Shown here piece by piece: positions 1-11,403 of a DNA stretch of 64,000 nucleotides. A model generated the notes under the pieces. The model had not been told where the DNA came from. It made no database searches and was given only the letters and a program-made list of their open reading frames with translations. A program made the position numbers and the translations under genes. Position 1 is the stretch's first letter. Each line of letters starts with the position of its first letter. The stretch covers positions 248,001 to 312,000 of the forward strand of contig QRDG01001520.1 of NCBI GenBank assembly GCA_012064385.1, read 5' to 3'. The stretch comes from Puccinellia tenuiflora. Lineage: Eukaryota > Streptophyta > Magnoliopsida > Poales > Poaceae.

Positions 1-782
1 AGTATAATGCATACATAATTTTATTTCAGGTACCTCAAAAGGAGTCCCGAGTTGCTGCAGGCAAACAACCCGGCACTCGGGGGCTAAACCGTTCAAAGCT
101 CAAAAACATGAGTTATACATCAAGGAGTCCCGAGTCGTCGCAGGCAAACGACCCGGCACTCGGGGGCTACATCATTTGAAATTATGAGTTATCAGTACAA
201 GCTCCAAGCCATCACAAGTTAACAACTCGGCGCTTGGGGGCTACACATATACCAGTATAAACAAGCTCGAGAGAAGAGAAGCAACTCGTCATCAGGAACC
301 CGGAGAAAAATTCTGACTCACTTCAAAACAAGTCGGCAGGAGAAGCCGGCATTTACAAGTCGATAGGAGAAGCCGGCATTTACAAGTCGGCAGGAGAAGC
401 CGGCATTAACAAGTCGGCAGGAGAAGCCGGCATTAACAAGTCGGCAGGAGAAGCCGGCATTAACAAGTCGGTAGGAGAAGCCGACATACACGAGTCGGCA
501 GGCGAAGCCGGCATCGACGACTCGGCAAATGTTTACATCGATGACTCGGCAACATCTACGCCAACAACTCGGCAACGTCTACATCGACGACTCGGCAAAC
601 GACGACTCGGCAACATCTACATCGACAACCCGACAAATGCAGCGCCGGGTGCCGTGACATCATCGACATCGACAAGCCGGCAAACAACCCGGCACGGACT
701 CCGTGTCCCAAGAAGACAACATCTTCAACAAATCAAGACCTTCCGCATGACTCTACGAGTCACCCGAAAGCTCGGGGGCTAC
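1..782 (+). mobile_element. 3' internal region of a non-coding LTR retrotransposon
   Basis: No coding region of use is seen. The stretch is built of repeated polypurine-like blocks: CGGCACTCGGGGGCTA near 70-86 and 153-168, and CGGCGCTTGGGGGCTAC near 227-243. A final copy, AAGCTCGGGGGCTAC, lies immediately before the LTR at 783 and is the likely true polypurine tract. A 27-bp minisatellite lies within it. The element continues to the left beyond the window, so its 5' LTR and any gag-pol cannot be judged. The lack of any retroviral-type domain in the visible part suggests a non-autonomous element or the long 3' spacer of an autonomous one. Confidence 0.65.
330..518. repeat. 27-bp minisatellite, seven units
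   Basis: Seven head-to-tail 27-bp units based on AAGTCGGCAGGAGAAGCCGG plus CATTWAC run without gaps, with 1-6 changes between units. Because 27 is a multiple of three, the minus strand reads as a 9-residue peptide repeat (VNAGFSCRL), which makes an 85-codon ORF that is not a gene. Confidence 0.85.
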
Positions 783-1268
783 TGTCGTGGGTATGGGACA
801 CGGGTACCCGCAAGGAGGATTAACGTGGCCCATCAGGAGGAAGGCCAGCAGGCCGACTCTAGTCAGAATAGGAAAAGGACTCACCTTACCGACTTGTATT
901 AGATTAGTAGTGTCCTAAAAGGACTCAACATGTAAGCCGGCCTCCTCCACCTTTATAAGGAGAGGCAAGGCGCACCAAGAGGACAGACCTAGACAGACCC
1001 AACACAACTAAGACAGACGGGACAGAGCCCAATAGATCTAGACACACGATACAAAACATAGAGGAGCCGCCTCATCGGCGACTTCCACCAAGAGCATAAG
1101 GAATACAACCTAGACACAAACAGCACGTAGGGATATTACCGGATGATGTTTCCCGGGTCCCGAAGCTGTATAAATCCTTAGTCCCGTGTCATTCGTCTAC
1201 TAACCCACATCGACGATGCCCGCGTGTACGTAGTCCCGTATCTTCACCGTTGATCTAATCCATCGACA
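783..1268 (+). mobile_element. LTR (3') of the element at 1-782
   Basis: Starts TGTCGTGGGT directly after the polypurine tract and ends CATCGACA, giving mirrored TGTCG/CGACA termini. Length is 486 bp. CTTTATAAGG near 951-960 is a probable promoter TATA box. It abuts the truncated gag of another element at 1269, so the element was probably inserted into that gag. The matching target duplication would lie outside the window. Confidence 0.7.
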
Positions 1269-2221
1269 GGTGCCTTCTCAGGGCAATCCTTGGAGAAGTG
1301 ACCCGGCTGGCCACAGTTGTAGCAAGTGAGCCCCGGTGGTGCAGGCAGCCGAGGTCGAAAGCCGCCTCCAGCCGCACCCAAGGTCGAAGTAGCTGGGCGA
1401 GGCGGAGGTGGCAAGTACCCGGTGGGCCTTGGCGCGAAAGGAGCGCGTGGCACAGCGCTGAAAGGCACAAAGACCTGGCGCTTCTTGCCCTCGGAGGAAG
1501 AGGAGCTCTGGTGGTCAGCTGGAGCTGGCCTCTTGGAAGCCTCCAGCTCCTTCCTACCCTGCTCCATAGTAAGAGCCTGGTTGTAGAGCTCCTGGTAGGA
1601 CGGAAACTTGAAGGGCAGGAGCTCGTAGCGGAGCCGAGGAGCGAGCCCCTTGCGGAAGAGGTACTACTTGTCCTCGTCGTTGGTCACGTCCCGAGGGGCG
1701 TAACGGGAGAGGTGGTTGAATTCTCGCCCATAAGCTTGGACGTCCATGCGTCCCTGGGTTAGATCCAGGAACTCCCTCCTCTTGAGGTCCATGATGGGCT
1801 TGGGGATGTACGCCGCACGAAAAGCGGCGCGGAACTCCGCCCAGGTGAAGGCATGGCCAGCGTCGAACATAGACACGTGGCTCTCCCACTAGGAGCCGGC
1901 GGCTCCATTCAGCAGGTAGGTGGCGAAGTTGAGTTGTTCCGCCACCGAAACATGCAGAGCGGCAAACTTGCGCTCGAGAGCCCGGAGCCAATCATCGTCA
2001 TCCAGGGGCTCCTTGGCTTCAGTGAAAGTGGGAGGTTGGGACCGCAAGAACTCGGTGAGAGTGTTGCAGTCGTTGTTCCTCCTGGCCCCTTGCTGTACCA
2101 GCTGCTCGAGCAAATGCTCGTTGCGCAGGCGGTTTTGCTCGATGGCCATCAGAACCTCCGCCATTGAGGGTGGCGGCGGTGCATCAGGATTGCCTTGTTC
2201 CCCACGACGGGTAGGAGCCAT
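1269..2221 (-). pseudogene. Gypsy-type gag, 3'-truncated, with two in-frame stops
   Basis: The frame opens at the ATG at 2221 (MAPTRRGEQGN). It reads through a gag-type capsid region (WLRALERKFAALHV; later FTWAEFRAAFRAAYIPKPI) to a CCHC zinc knuckle, CYNCGQPGHFSKDC, near 1273-1320. This is the nucleocapsid signature of Ty3/Gypsy gag proteins, which package element RNA into particles. All pieces lie in one frame, interrupted by stop codons at 1889-1891 and 1664-1666, so this is a point-mutated relic and not a set of separate genes. After CPEKA the coding sequence is cut off by the LTR at 783-1268; protease, RT and integrase are absent from the window. Confidence 0.85.
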
Positions 2222-2605
2222 TCTGAAGGTTTGGAACAATGACATAGTTAGTAAACATCTTCGACGGTTAGGATGGATCATTAGAGTGCTTCCAGATATA
2301 GATATTGAAGATGGCAATAACACAGAAACAGATTTAGGCAACCACGGATGACATCACGTCATCGTGGCGATAGCAAAAGGATATAACGGACTCGAGACAT
2401 AAATGGACGGTAAGAACCCAAACCCCGAGACCCTAAACTTGACACCAAGCTTAAAACAAATAGAGATAAGAATCAGAGTAGAGCGAGTTGGATGAGGAGA
2501 AAAAAGAATCCTAAAAAGGTTTTCACAACTCGTTTTTAGGTTATAAATAGTTTTCAACTAGACTAGACATCGACCAATAGAAAGGGTTTCCTACATGCAG
2601 TCCTA

Positions 2606-2617
2606 CTCTGATACCAA
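2606..2617 (-). other. Primer-binding site (initiator Met tRNA type)
   Basis: The minus strand reads TTGGTATCAGAG, the usual complement of the 3' end of plant initiator tRNA-Met. It lies two bases inside the LTR end at 2620. This sets the orientation of the Gypsy element and the position of its 5' LTR. Confidence 0.75.
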
Positions 2618-2619
2618 CT

Positions 2620-5600
2620 TGTAGCGCCCCGACTCCAGAACTATACAGTGAACCTTTGTGCAACCGGTCATGCTACACACTCGAAGGTTACTGGGTTTAC
2701 CAATCCCAGGCCAAAACCTTTGGCAGGTGTGCTCGAAATGGATCATCGGCACACAACACCTCGATCATGCCATAAGCTCAGACATAGCTATCACGTATAG
2801 TTAAGATATCAAGACTTGTGAAACAACTAGCACATCACAGACTCTACGACACAAAGATTCATATAGCAACTCATATATGAGGAAGATATAAATATTACAC
2901 ACAAAAGTTCATAGACCCAACAATTCATCAAGCGGAAGCGAGGTAGTGTTGTCTAACAACAAGATGCAAATTATGGCCTAAGAGGCCTACAGATAAATAA
3001 TCCCAGCCAGCTTGTTCCACGGTCCCAAGCTGCCACCTGGGAACCCCGGACTACTAGTCGACGTCCACGAAGAACCCACCTAGCTGCTCGGTGTCGTCCT
3101 CCTCTGAAACAAAATCATAAAGGCAGCAAAGAGAGACTGAGTACGACGTACTCGCAATTTTAGTAGGGCGATATAGGCCCAATGTTGACGGAGGCTCTAA
3201 AGTTGTATATGTAGTTGTTTTGCATAATGCTAGTTTGTATTAATAAAAGCATAAATGACACAAGGCATCGTCTACTTAGAATATTTTTCATAAGAGGGGT
3301 AAGAGGGTAAACTTTTCATTCGGTTCTCATCGAACCAACATGTAGCCAGAACCACTCATCTCAACCAAAGGCACTCCCTCGAATCCCCCTCGAGGAAATG
3401 AACCTTTTGTCACACGTTGTAATGCAACCTTTAGCTGCCAAATTTTAATTAGGTTAAGATTCTCTATGGTCTCGTATATCCGTTCCCAATTCGTCCATAA
3501 ACGCGGACACGGCTTTTCGAAAAGATTAAACCCTGCAGGGGTGTACTAATTTACCCATCGGTACCGTCCAGCTCACCTGATTGGCCCTCTTCTGGGGAAG
3601 GTCGGCGAGTGGGCGCGGTTAGACCGTTTACAATGCATGAGGCTTACTCAAGGGCCATCGGTGTGCGGAAGGACAGGTTCAGCGCCTCCAATGCCCTGCC
3701 CCGTGGCCACATCCTAAACACCATAGTCCTCCTCATTTCTTTTCCACCCACACAACTCACGCGCAAATGGAAATAGCAAACTAGAGGACCCTTGACAAGC
3801 CCCTCACAAATTATTCGGTCAAAGGGGATTCCATATGTCCCCACCTTTGGAAGCACGCTCGATCTTGGTTCTAGAGACAAGAACTCGCACCTAGGGGCAA
3901 GAGTGAGGCAGAACACCATCCCCGATGGCAACTCACCCAAGCCTTTTAAGCAAATTAATTTAGTACCACACTTCACCACCATGTCCGAAACTTTCCATCA
4001 ATGTCAACAATTATAGAATTTAACCAACGGACATAAAGCATTTGACTAAGCTTTGCTAAGCATCACTAAGCATATATATACAACAATTATATGTTTGTCT
4101 CCAGCCAAAACATAAAACCTAGGGTTCATAGGAGGGGGAAACATGTGATGGTTCGGGGAAAAACATGCATTCATAGGATACTCTATATCTTGATCAAAAG
4201 TGACATTGGAATCGCATGCAATATTATGGTGGATAAAATAAGTTTATAAAACAATAGGATGCTAGATGCCAAGAAGGTTAGGTTATCTCTTGCCTTGCTG
4301 CCGGGGCGTGTAGTACGGTTCGTCGGGAAAGGTAGGGGTGACCTCAACTCCGGAATCTATCGATACCCAACAATAATAGAAGATCAAAATAAATCACACG
4401 AAGTCAAGTGCAATGCACAAAAATGATGGTATGTCAAATTTATGCAAAGATATCATCATTTAATTTATTTAACAAATTACATGGAGTTCCAAATAATTAG
4501 TGCAATTATTTGGAAACAACTCCATATTTATCTTAGTGACCAAATTATGTCTAAATTATTACATTACAAAAGATGTGGCTTAAATATGCATGAACATGAC
4601 ATGAATGGATAGGGTTTGTTCTTTCGATCATTTTGGTACCTTATTTGTAATGTTCTGAGTACCGAAGAATAAATGGTGAATTAAATAATTATTTGAATTT
4701 AAATCCTTTAATCAATTGAAGGATAACATCAAATAAATATTTGAGATCATGATGTAATTTTAGCATGGTTTGATAGCAATTGAAGTGCTGATCACATTGA
4801 TATTTTATTCATAATTTTTGGTTAAATATTTATCGAATTATGATTTTCCCAAATTAGGTATTATTTATACCATTTTAGGAATTCTTAACAAACAGCAAAA
4901 ATATAAACTCAAAAGATCATTTCAATGACTCTAACATGTAGAGTTTGTTTTTCTGAACATTTTGATATTTGATTTGCTATTTTTGGATCAATATTTAGAT
5001 AGTTATTAAATATTCAAATTGGTTTTAAAACCAAAAAGGAAACATAGTTTTGCCATACAGGCCGGCCTCAAGCCGGCGAGGCCGGGCTGCAGGCCGGGGG
5101 GAACCCGAAGGGTCCGGCCTTTGGCCGGCCCAGGCTGGGGTGCGAGGCCGGGTGGGTGGCCGAAGCGGCCGGCCCACAGCCGGCCCAAGCCGAGCGCAAG
5201 GCCGGGCACCAGCCCGAGCCGTCCGGCCTTAGGTCGGTCAGGCCGGGGTCTAGGCCGGTACGCTGTGCCGGCGGGGAACTACGGCGACGGACGGCGAACG
5301 GCGGAGGGAAAGGGAGAGAGGATGCGGGAATAGCTAGAGAGGACGCGGGCCTCACCAGCAACCGTATGGAGGGGTCGGCGATGGCGGGGAAGGGACGGGG
5401 ACGCCGGAATCGGGCCCGACGAGTGGCGGCAGGGAGCGGACGACGTCGCGGATGCCGGCGTCAACGCGTGCATCCCCGACTCGATTGCTTGCACCGGGAG
5501 AGAGAGGAGGACGCGGCCAACCTTCCCACCCGCTTCGATCTGTGTGGGGAGAACCGAGGCGACGAAGGCGAGCTCGGCAACCACGGCAATGGAGGAGCTC

Positions 5601-6468
5601 GTCTCGGGAGAGAGAGAGAGACAGGGAACGAGGGGGGAACAGGAGGGCGAATGGGAGCAGGTGGCTTCCAGGGAGTCGTGGGCGCGTCCTTAGCATCCAG
5701 GGGGCCACGGCGTCGAGCGGCAGGCGAGGCCACGGCGGCAGCGGCATGGGCGCCCGGCATGGCGCCAGTGCCGGAAGGCACTGTGGAGGAGAAAAGCATT
5801 TCCCAGAAAACCCCCTGGCAACATTCAGTTTAATTGCAAAAAGGTCCCCTAGCAGATTTTAGCGATTTAATTGAGACACCAGGACATTTGTATAAATTCT
5901 ACAAAAATTCATATAGGCCTCCCATGTCATTTAGAAGCTCCACTAAAATTGGGGTGGCAAAATAAAAAGTTTTGACCCACATTTGTTCATAGGTTTTAAT
6001 TAAGATCATTTTTGATAATTTCCAAATTGTAATTATTTGGAGCATTTATATATTTCCAAAAATAATGAAAATATTCATGGAGGCTCTCAGGACAATATTG
6101 GAGCTCCCCATGATTTTAGTTTGAATTTTTGGAAAGCTTAACTTTGGTTCAAAAATAGGATTTGATTTGAACCAATTTTGGAATCTCAAATTCATTTCCT
6201 AATTGGCAATATTTGGAAAAATGAGAATTGGTTATAAAATGCAAACTTGGAACTTCCTAAACAATTTGGAAGTTCATTTAGTTTGTTGCCAAGTTGGGCA
6301 TTGCATTTGGGTTGGAGGTTTTGGGAAGGTTAGGCTTCCCCATTTCAATTGCTTGCATAAGTTGGTTTGTTAGGAAAAGCAAATTCATATGGATGCCATG
6401 ATGCAAACAAGAATGCAAAAAGTGGAAAAATTATTCGTATTTTTCATTAACAAGCTGGGGCTGTTACA
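2620..6468 (-). mobile_element. Very long 5' LTR of the minus-strand Gypsy element
   Basis: On the minus strand it begins TGTAACAGCCCCAGC at 6468 and ends GGGGCGCTACA at 2620, next to the primer-binding site, giving 3.85 kb. The right boundary rests only on the TG start, because the second LTR is missing. The interior is AT-rich except for a strongly GC-rich block at about 5046-5800 made of GGCCGG-type motifs. That block produces many overlapping open frames on both strands, none with a recognisable domain. No ORF here is supported as a gene. Confidence 0.55.
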
Positions 6469-7337
6469 AATACCATCTTGATCAAAATAAAAATCCGAAA
6501 GAAGCATTTCATCAAACATCTTGTGGGCAGAAATATAAATTACTTCAACCTCACTAAAAGCCACATGGTAAAAAGGTAAAACCTTGTCCATTTGGTTCCT
6601 GCTCCTCACCTCTCTCACCCTCTCCCTATCACTCGAAATCCAGCAGGGAGATATGCCCAAATCCTACAAGATCTTGCATGACCATGCCTTGACCACCCCT
6701 CTCTTCTCTCTCCTACACACACTTTCTCCCGCACCCCCAATGGATGCCCTCCTTTACTTACACCAGTACATGAACCCTCTCATCAGAGAGTCAAACCAGC
6801 AAACCTATCCCCTCTCCCTATCTCTCTCCCCCCTCCCCTCCCGCCCCGTGGGCACCCTCCTTTGGATAGCAAGCAATCGAGCTCGCCAGTTCCCAAAGCC
6901 GCGCCGCAGAGCTCCTCTGCATCTCCTCTATCTATTGGACAAGCTCTCTCCCCACGGGATTGCCTCACCACACCAAATCGAGCTCGACCAACCGGTGATC
7001 GCCGCCCTCGTGGCCAGCCCGTCGCGTTCCTGCTAGAACGTCGAATCTAGCATACGCTGATCTGCTAGCACCATTAATTGACCTCCGTGACTGGTGTGGA
7101 CATGCTTGCCACCCCTGCCCGTCCCCACAGTGGCGTGTGCATTTCATCAAGCACGCTCGATGCACCCTGGAGCCCACCACTCCGAGCTCACACGCAACCT
7201 CCCCCGCATGACTCTTCCTTCTAGGATACTCCATAGCGCTCCCCAGCTGTTGCCGCACCGCCCAACCCGCCAATGTCGTGGTTTTTCTCTCCCCATCTTC
7301 TCCCGTGCACCCCGGCCTATATAAAGAGCACCCCGGG
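6469..7337 (+). other. Older sequence with promoter-like end, split by insertions
   Basis: This stretch lies between the Gypsy LTR and the Athila-like element. It is CT-rich and C-rich (6590-7310), ends with a good TATA box (7318-7326) and is cut 11 bases further on by the LTR at 7338. It joins in sequence to 15969-16059 and then 21547 onward once the inserted elements are removed. No protein domain was recognised in it. It could be a gene promoter or part of an older transposon. Confidence 0.4.
7318..7326 (+). promoter_or_regulatory. TATA box in split older sequence
   Basis: TATATAAAG within a GC-rich context, 12 bases before the retrotransposon insertion point. The expected start site, about 30 bases downstream, now lies inside the LTR or, in the reconstructed site, at 15969 onward. 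Confidence 0.4.
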
Positions 7338-9111
7338 TGATGCATGTAAAATGCATACATGAACTTTGCATTATAATACTTGTATTCCATTCATATTTGC
7401 ATCATATAAGGGGTATATTACTGTTATTTAATGATCTCTGGTAATTAATAATGATTTCCCCTTTTTATGGAATTAATCCTGCGCAGGCAGAAAACCCCTA
7501 TTTCTTTCCTTATTTATTTCAGGGCCTTAACGACGTCATAATGAGCAGCAAATTTACGGGGATCATTATTTTGGAAGGAGGAAGACCTAGGAGCGAAGGA
7601 AGCAAGCAAACGGAGGCTGGAGGGGTGAAAGAGGGTGCCCCACGCGGCCAGGTATAGGGGCCACGTGGGCCCACCTCTTTTGGCCCTCGTGGCCCCATTT
7701 GCGACGATCCTTCTTCCTGAAGCTTCCTCGTGGCCTACAAACGCCTATATAAAGAGCCCCCGATGTTTTTCGGAGAGAGAGCCGCCACACGAGAGAAACA
7801 AGAAACAGAGACCAGGAGGCTGCAGATTGGAGGAGGGAAACTCCGGCGGAGCGCTGCCGGAGAGGTCTCCTTCTTCTCCATCGATATCTCCACCGTCTCC
7901 ATGATGAAGAGGGAGTAGTCCACCTCTGTACCATGGGTTTGTGGCAGTATCATATGTATCTCTCTCTCTCTTGAGCTTCACTAATTAGTACCGTATGAGC
8001 TACTGAACATGATTACGGTCATCGTTGTATTACCTTTGTGGTGGATCTTTTTATGAGTTAATATATATTGAGATTGCAATGTTTATTTCAGTTATGAAAG
8101 TAGATGCATATTATGTACCCCGTTCTTGTATCCTTGTTTTGATCAAGCATGTTTATGAGAGCGTGTGAGGGGGAACGTGTGCATTAGTTGGAGTAACGGG
8201 GGTGGTGATGTGATAAGCTGACAACTTAATATCGCGATCCATTGGGTGTTTACCTTACTTTGTTGCCTCACTAGGGATAAACCAAAATACCGTGTTGCAA
8301 GGTATGAGGAGTGACAAGCCTCTACCTATGACTAGATCCAGCATGTTCTTATTTTCACTTCATGTCATTAATCTTAAGGCTATACTCTAAGTCATCTTAA
8401 TTACTGAGGTGTTATGATTTAGTTCGCATCTTGGTGGAGTATAAGTGAGACTAATAATCAACAGGTCTCTATGTTAGGACGTGATGCCCATATAATTAGT
8501 AACATGTCATTAAACTTGTTTGCAATCTCATATGGTAATCCTATGTCTACTTATTTGCCACACTATATTAAAGAGAGAGTGCATGTGTGAAACCATGAAC
8601 CCCGATCCATTTTTAATCATAAGAAACAACTTTCCAACCACTTTTAAGCATTTTATACATTCAGCCATTTTAAAATCAGAAAATACAAAAACATTTTTAT
8701 TCATTGCATACACATATAAAAACCCCAAAAATATCATCCATTATCATTACTATCATCCTTGCATTACTACTTACCACCATTGCATATTTATTTACTGTTT
8801 TGCATTCATTATTATCTTAATATCATTCTCACACCTTGTGCTTGACAACCACTTGGTGAGGTTGAGGGCACAAAGCAATCTACTTTGTTTGCAGGAAATC
8901 TAGAGAAGGACAAGGAGATAAAATCCCCACTACTGATTCCCCGAGAGTTCGATATTAAACCCTCGAGTCACCCTCGTAGGGAAAAACTTCCACTTCTGCA
9001 TACTCTGCACTTAGAGGCTCAACCTATCCCATATATTATTTTCCTTTTAGGGTATCAAGAGTGCTTGTTGGCATAGTTGAGGGAGAAACACTCTCATCAA
9101 TTCCGTCATCA
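7338..9111 (+). mobile_element. 5' LTR of the Athila-like element
   Basis: 1774 bp, TGATGCATG...GTCATCA. The promoter TATA box is CGCCTATATAAAGAGCC near 7742-7758, preceded by a conserved GC-rich stretch. ORFs inside it (for example 8520-8903) occur identically in the 3' LTR and carry no domain, so they are not treated as genes. Confidence 0.92.
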
Positions 9112-9122
9112 CGTGTTTTTTC

Positions 9123-9140
9123 TGGCGCTGTTGCCGGGGA
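9123..9140 (+). other. Primer-binding site of the Athila-like element
   Basis: TGGCGCTGTTGCCGGGGA, eleven bases after the LTR end. This motif is the usual primer-binding site of Athila-type Gypsy elements. Confidence 0.8.
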
Positions 9141-9437
9141 ATCATAGCTGGAAGGTTCCAAGGATATCACAACAAAGTCAACTTCATCACCAACTTGAGC
9201 TAACACCTAAGCTTGGGGAGGTTGCACCTACGTGAGCATCATCTTGTCCATCTTTACCTTCAAGCATTTTATTTTGTTTTGTTATTGTCTTGCATATCAT
9301 TTTTAGATTTCGGTTTGCATATTTTATTTTCGGTTTTGCATTTTGGTTTGCATTAGTTTAATTCGGTTTGCATTATTTAGTGTCATTTTATTTTCAGTTT
9401 TGCATAAAAAATTAAAAACACATAAAAACTTGCTAAA

Positions 9438-11403
9438 ATGGGTGATAGGACTAAGTTGTGTGACTACACAAATACTCCAAATGATCAATTTATTGCTAAA
9501 CCTATTACCACACCTGAGATACAAGCTGATAGCTATGAAGTAATTCCTAGTTTGTTGAACTTGATAACTAGGGAGCAATTTGGTGGTAGTGCTGTGGAGG
9601 ATGCCTCTATGCATCTTCATGATTTTGTTGAAATCTGTGACATGCAAAATTTAAGAATGTTGAAAGTGATGTTCTAAAACTGAAATTATTTCCTTTCTCA
9701 CTTAGAGGAAAAGCTAAGGAGTGGCTGCATTCATTACCTACTGATAGCATTAAAACTTGGAATGATCTGAAAGAAGCTTTCATTAAGAAATATTATCCTC
9801 CTGTTAAAATTTTGCAAAATAGAAACAATATTCTATCTTTTAGGCAAAATGAAAATGAACATGTTGCTATGGCTTGGGATAGGATAAAACTTATGCTTAG
9901 AACTTGCCCATCACATGGAGTTAATGAATGGACCATACTACAATCTTTTTATAATAGTCTGAATTACATGTCTAGAAATATACTTAATTCTGCTGCTGGA
10001 GGTGCTTTTATGGGAAAAACTATAGTAGAGGCTAAGAATATATTGGAAAGCATTTTGCAAAACTATAGTCAATGGCATATTGATAGAGCACTAGTTCATC
10101 TAAGAAAGTAAACTCCATAGAAGAAACTCATGATTTGTCATCTAAGATGGATACTATTCTTGCTTTGCTTAATAAACCTAGTGTTGAAAATATTCCTTTG
10201 CAAGAACTAGTTCGTAATAACTCTGAAAATATTAATGTAAACTTCATTAGGAATTATGGAAACAATGGGTATGGTAACAACAATTATAATTCTTATAATA
10301 AATCTCCATATGTTCCCAACAATCGGCCTTTTCCTCCATATCCTAATGCTAATGATAAATGGAAGCCTGTGTCATCAAGTAATGATAATTTTGAGGCTAA
10401 TAAAATTCTTATGGAACAAGTTGCTAGTCATAATACCATGATACAAGAGTTGAATAAGTCTGTTGCTTCTATTAGTTCTGATATTAAAAACTTACAACTC
10501 CAAGTTGCAGGACTAGACAAAGCCCTTTCAAAACTTGCTGATAATCAAGCCACTTTATTGAGTATGTCTGCTGGAAAACCACAAGCACCACCTGTGGTTG
10601 GATTGAATTCTATTAATATTGCTAAAAATGTTCCTCTTACTTTGGAGGAAACTCTGAATGAATTGCTAAATTATCCTGAATATATGTTGCCTTTTATGTC
10701 TCATCTTATGGCTTTAAAAGAAGAAGTTAGTAAAACTGAACATGATGAAAGAAAAGTTGAAGAAGTTAAGATGCTTAGTGAAGTTAATGATCCTTTGCTT
10801 GATTTAGAGAATTGTACCTTGCATGAATTAATATCTATCTTACAAAAATTTGCAAGTGATCCTTCTATTGATGTTAACCAATCTGGTTTTGGTTCCTATA
10901 TTGCTAATCATGTCTTGAAAGAAAAAATTGCTATATACAATCAAGACGCTATGATACCACCTAAGCTTGGGGATATATGGATCCCCAAGGTGCTAGTAAC
11001 TGTTGGAAAAGAGACACACCATGCCATACTTGATCTAGGATTTAGTGTCTCTATTTTATCTAAAGAATTATATGAAGTACTTGAATTAAAGAATCTTGAA
11101 AAATGCTCTGTTGAACTTGCACTTGCTGATAATACCATTAAACGTGCTTTAGGAAAAGTAAGTGATGTTATGGTAGAGTTACATATGACTTTTGTACCTG
11201 TGGATTTTCTAATCATGGATATGGAGAATAAAACCTCTAGTCCTATTATTCTTGGAAGACCTTTTCTTCGTACCACAGGGGATATTATTGATTCAAAGGA
11301 AGGGAATGTGAAGTTTCAGTTTCCACATAAGAAATGCATGGAACACTTCCCAAGGAAGAAGGGCACAACTTTTAAGCTCCCTCATGAGCTTCATCTTCGG
11401 TAA
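9438..11403 (+). pseudogene. gag-protease polyprotein of the Athila-like element, two frameshifts
   Basis: The reading starts at the ATG at 9438 (MGDRTKLCDYTN). It shifts frame near 9655 and again near 10100, where the continuation is KVNSIEETHDLSSKMDT. The middle part has the retrotransposon gag core (LKLFPFSLRGKAKEWLHSLP, KYYPP, RTCPSHGVNEWTILQSFYN). Further on comes an Asn/Tyr-rich, low-complexity spacer (about 10250-10400). The last third is an aspartic protease with the catalytic triplet as LDLG (about 11029-11040) and the flap-like ILGRPFLRTTGDIID. The frame stops at 11403 and no pol follows. The gag forms the particle and the protease processes it. The frameshifts mean this copy is unlikely to make the full product. 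Confidence 0.85.

Noticed and set aside
5019..5862. Several overlapping open frames on both strands in a GC-rich block
   Set aside because: They arise from GGCCGG-type repeats inside a long LTR, overlap in all frames and have no domain.
8520..8903. 127-codon frame repeated at 15371-15754
   Set aside because: The two copies lie in the two LTRs of one element; similarity reflects LTR identity, not a gene.
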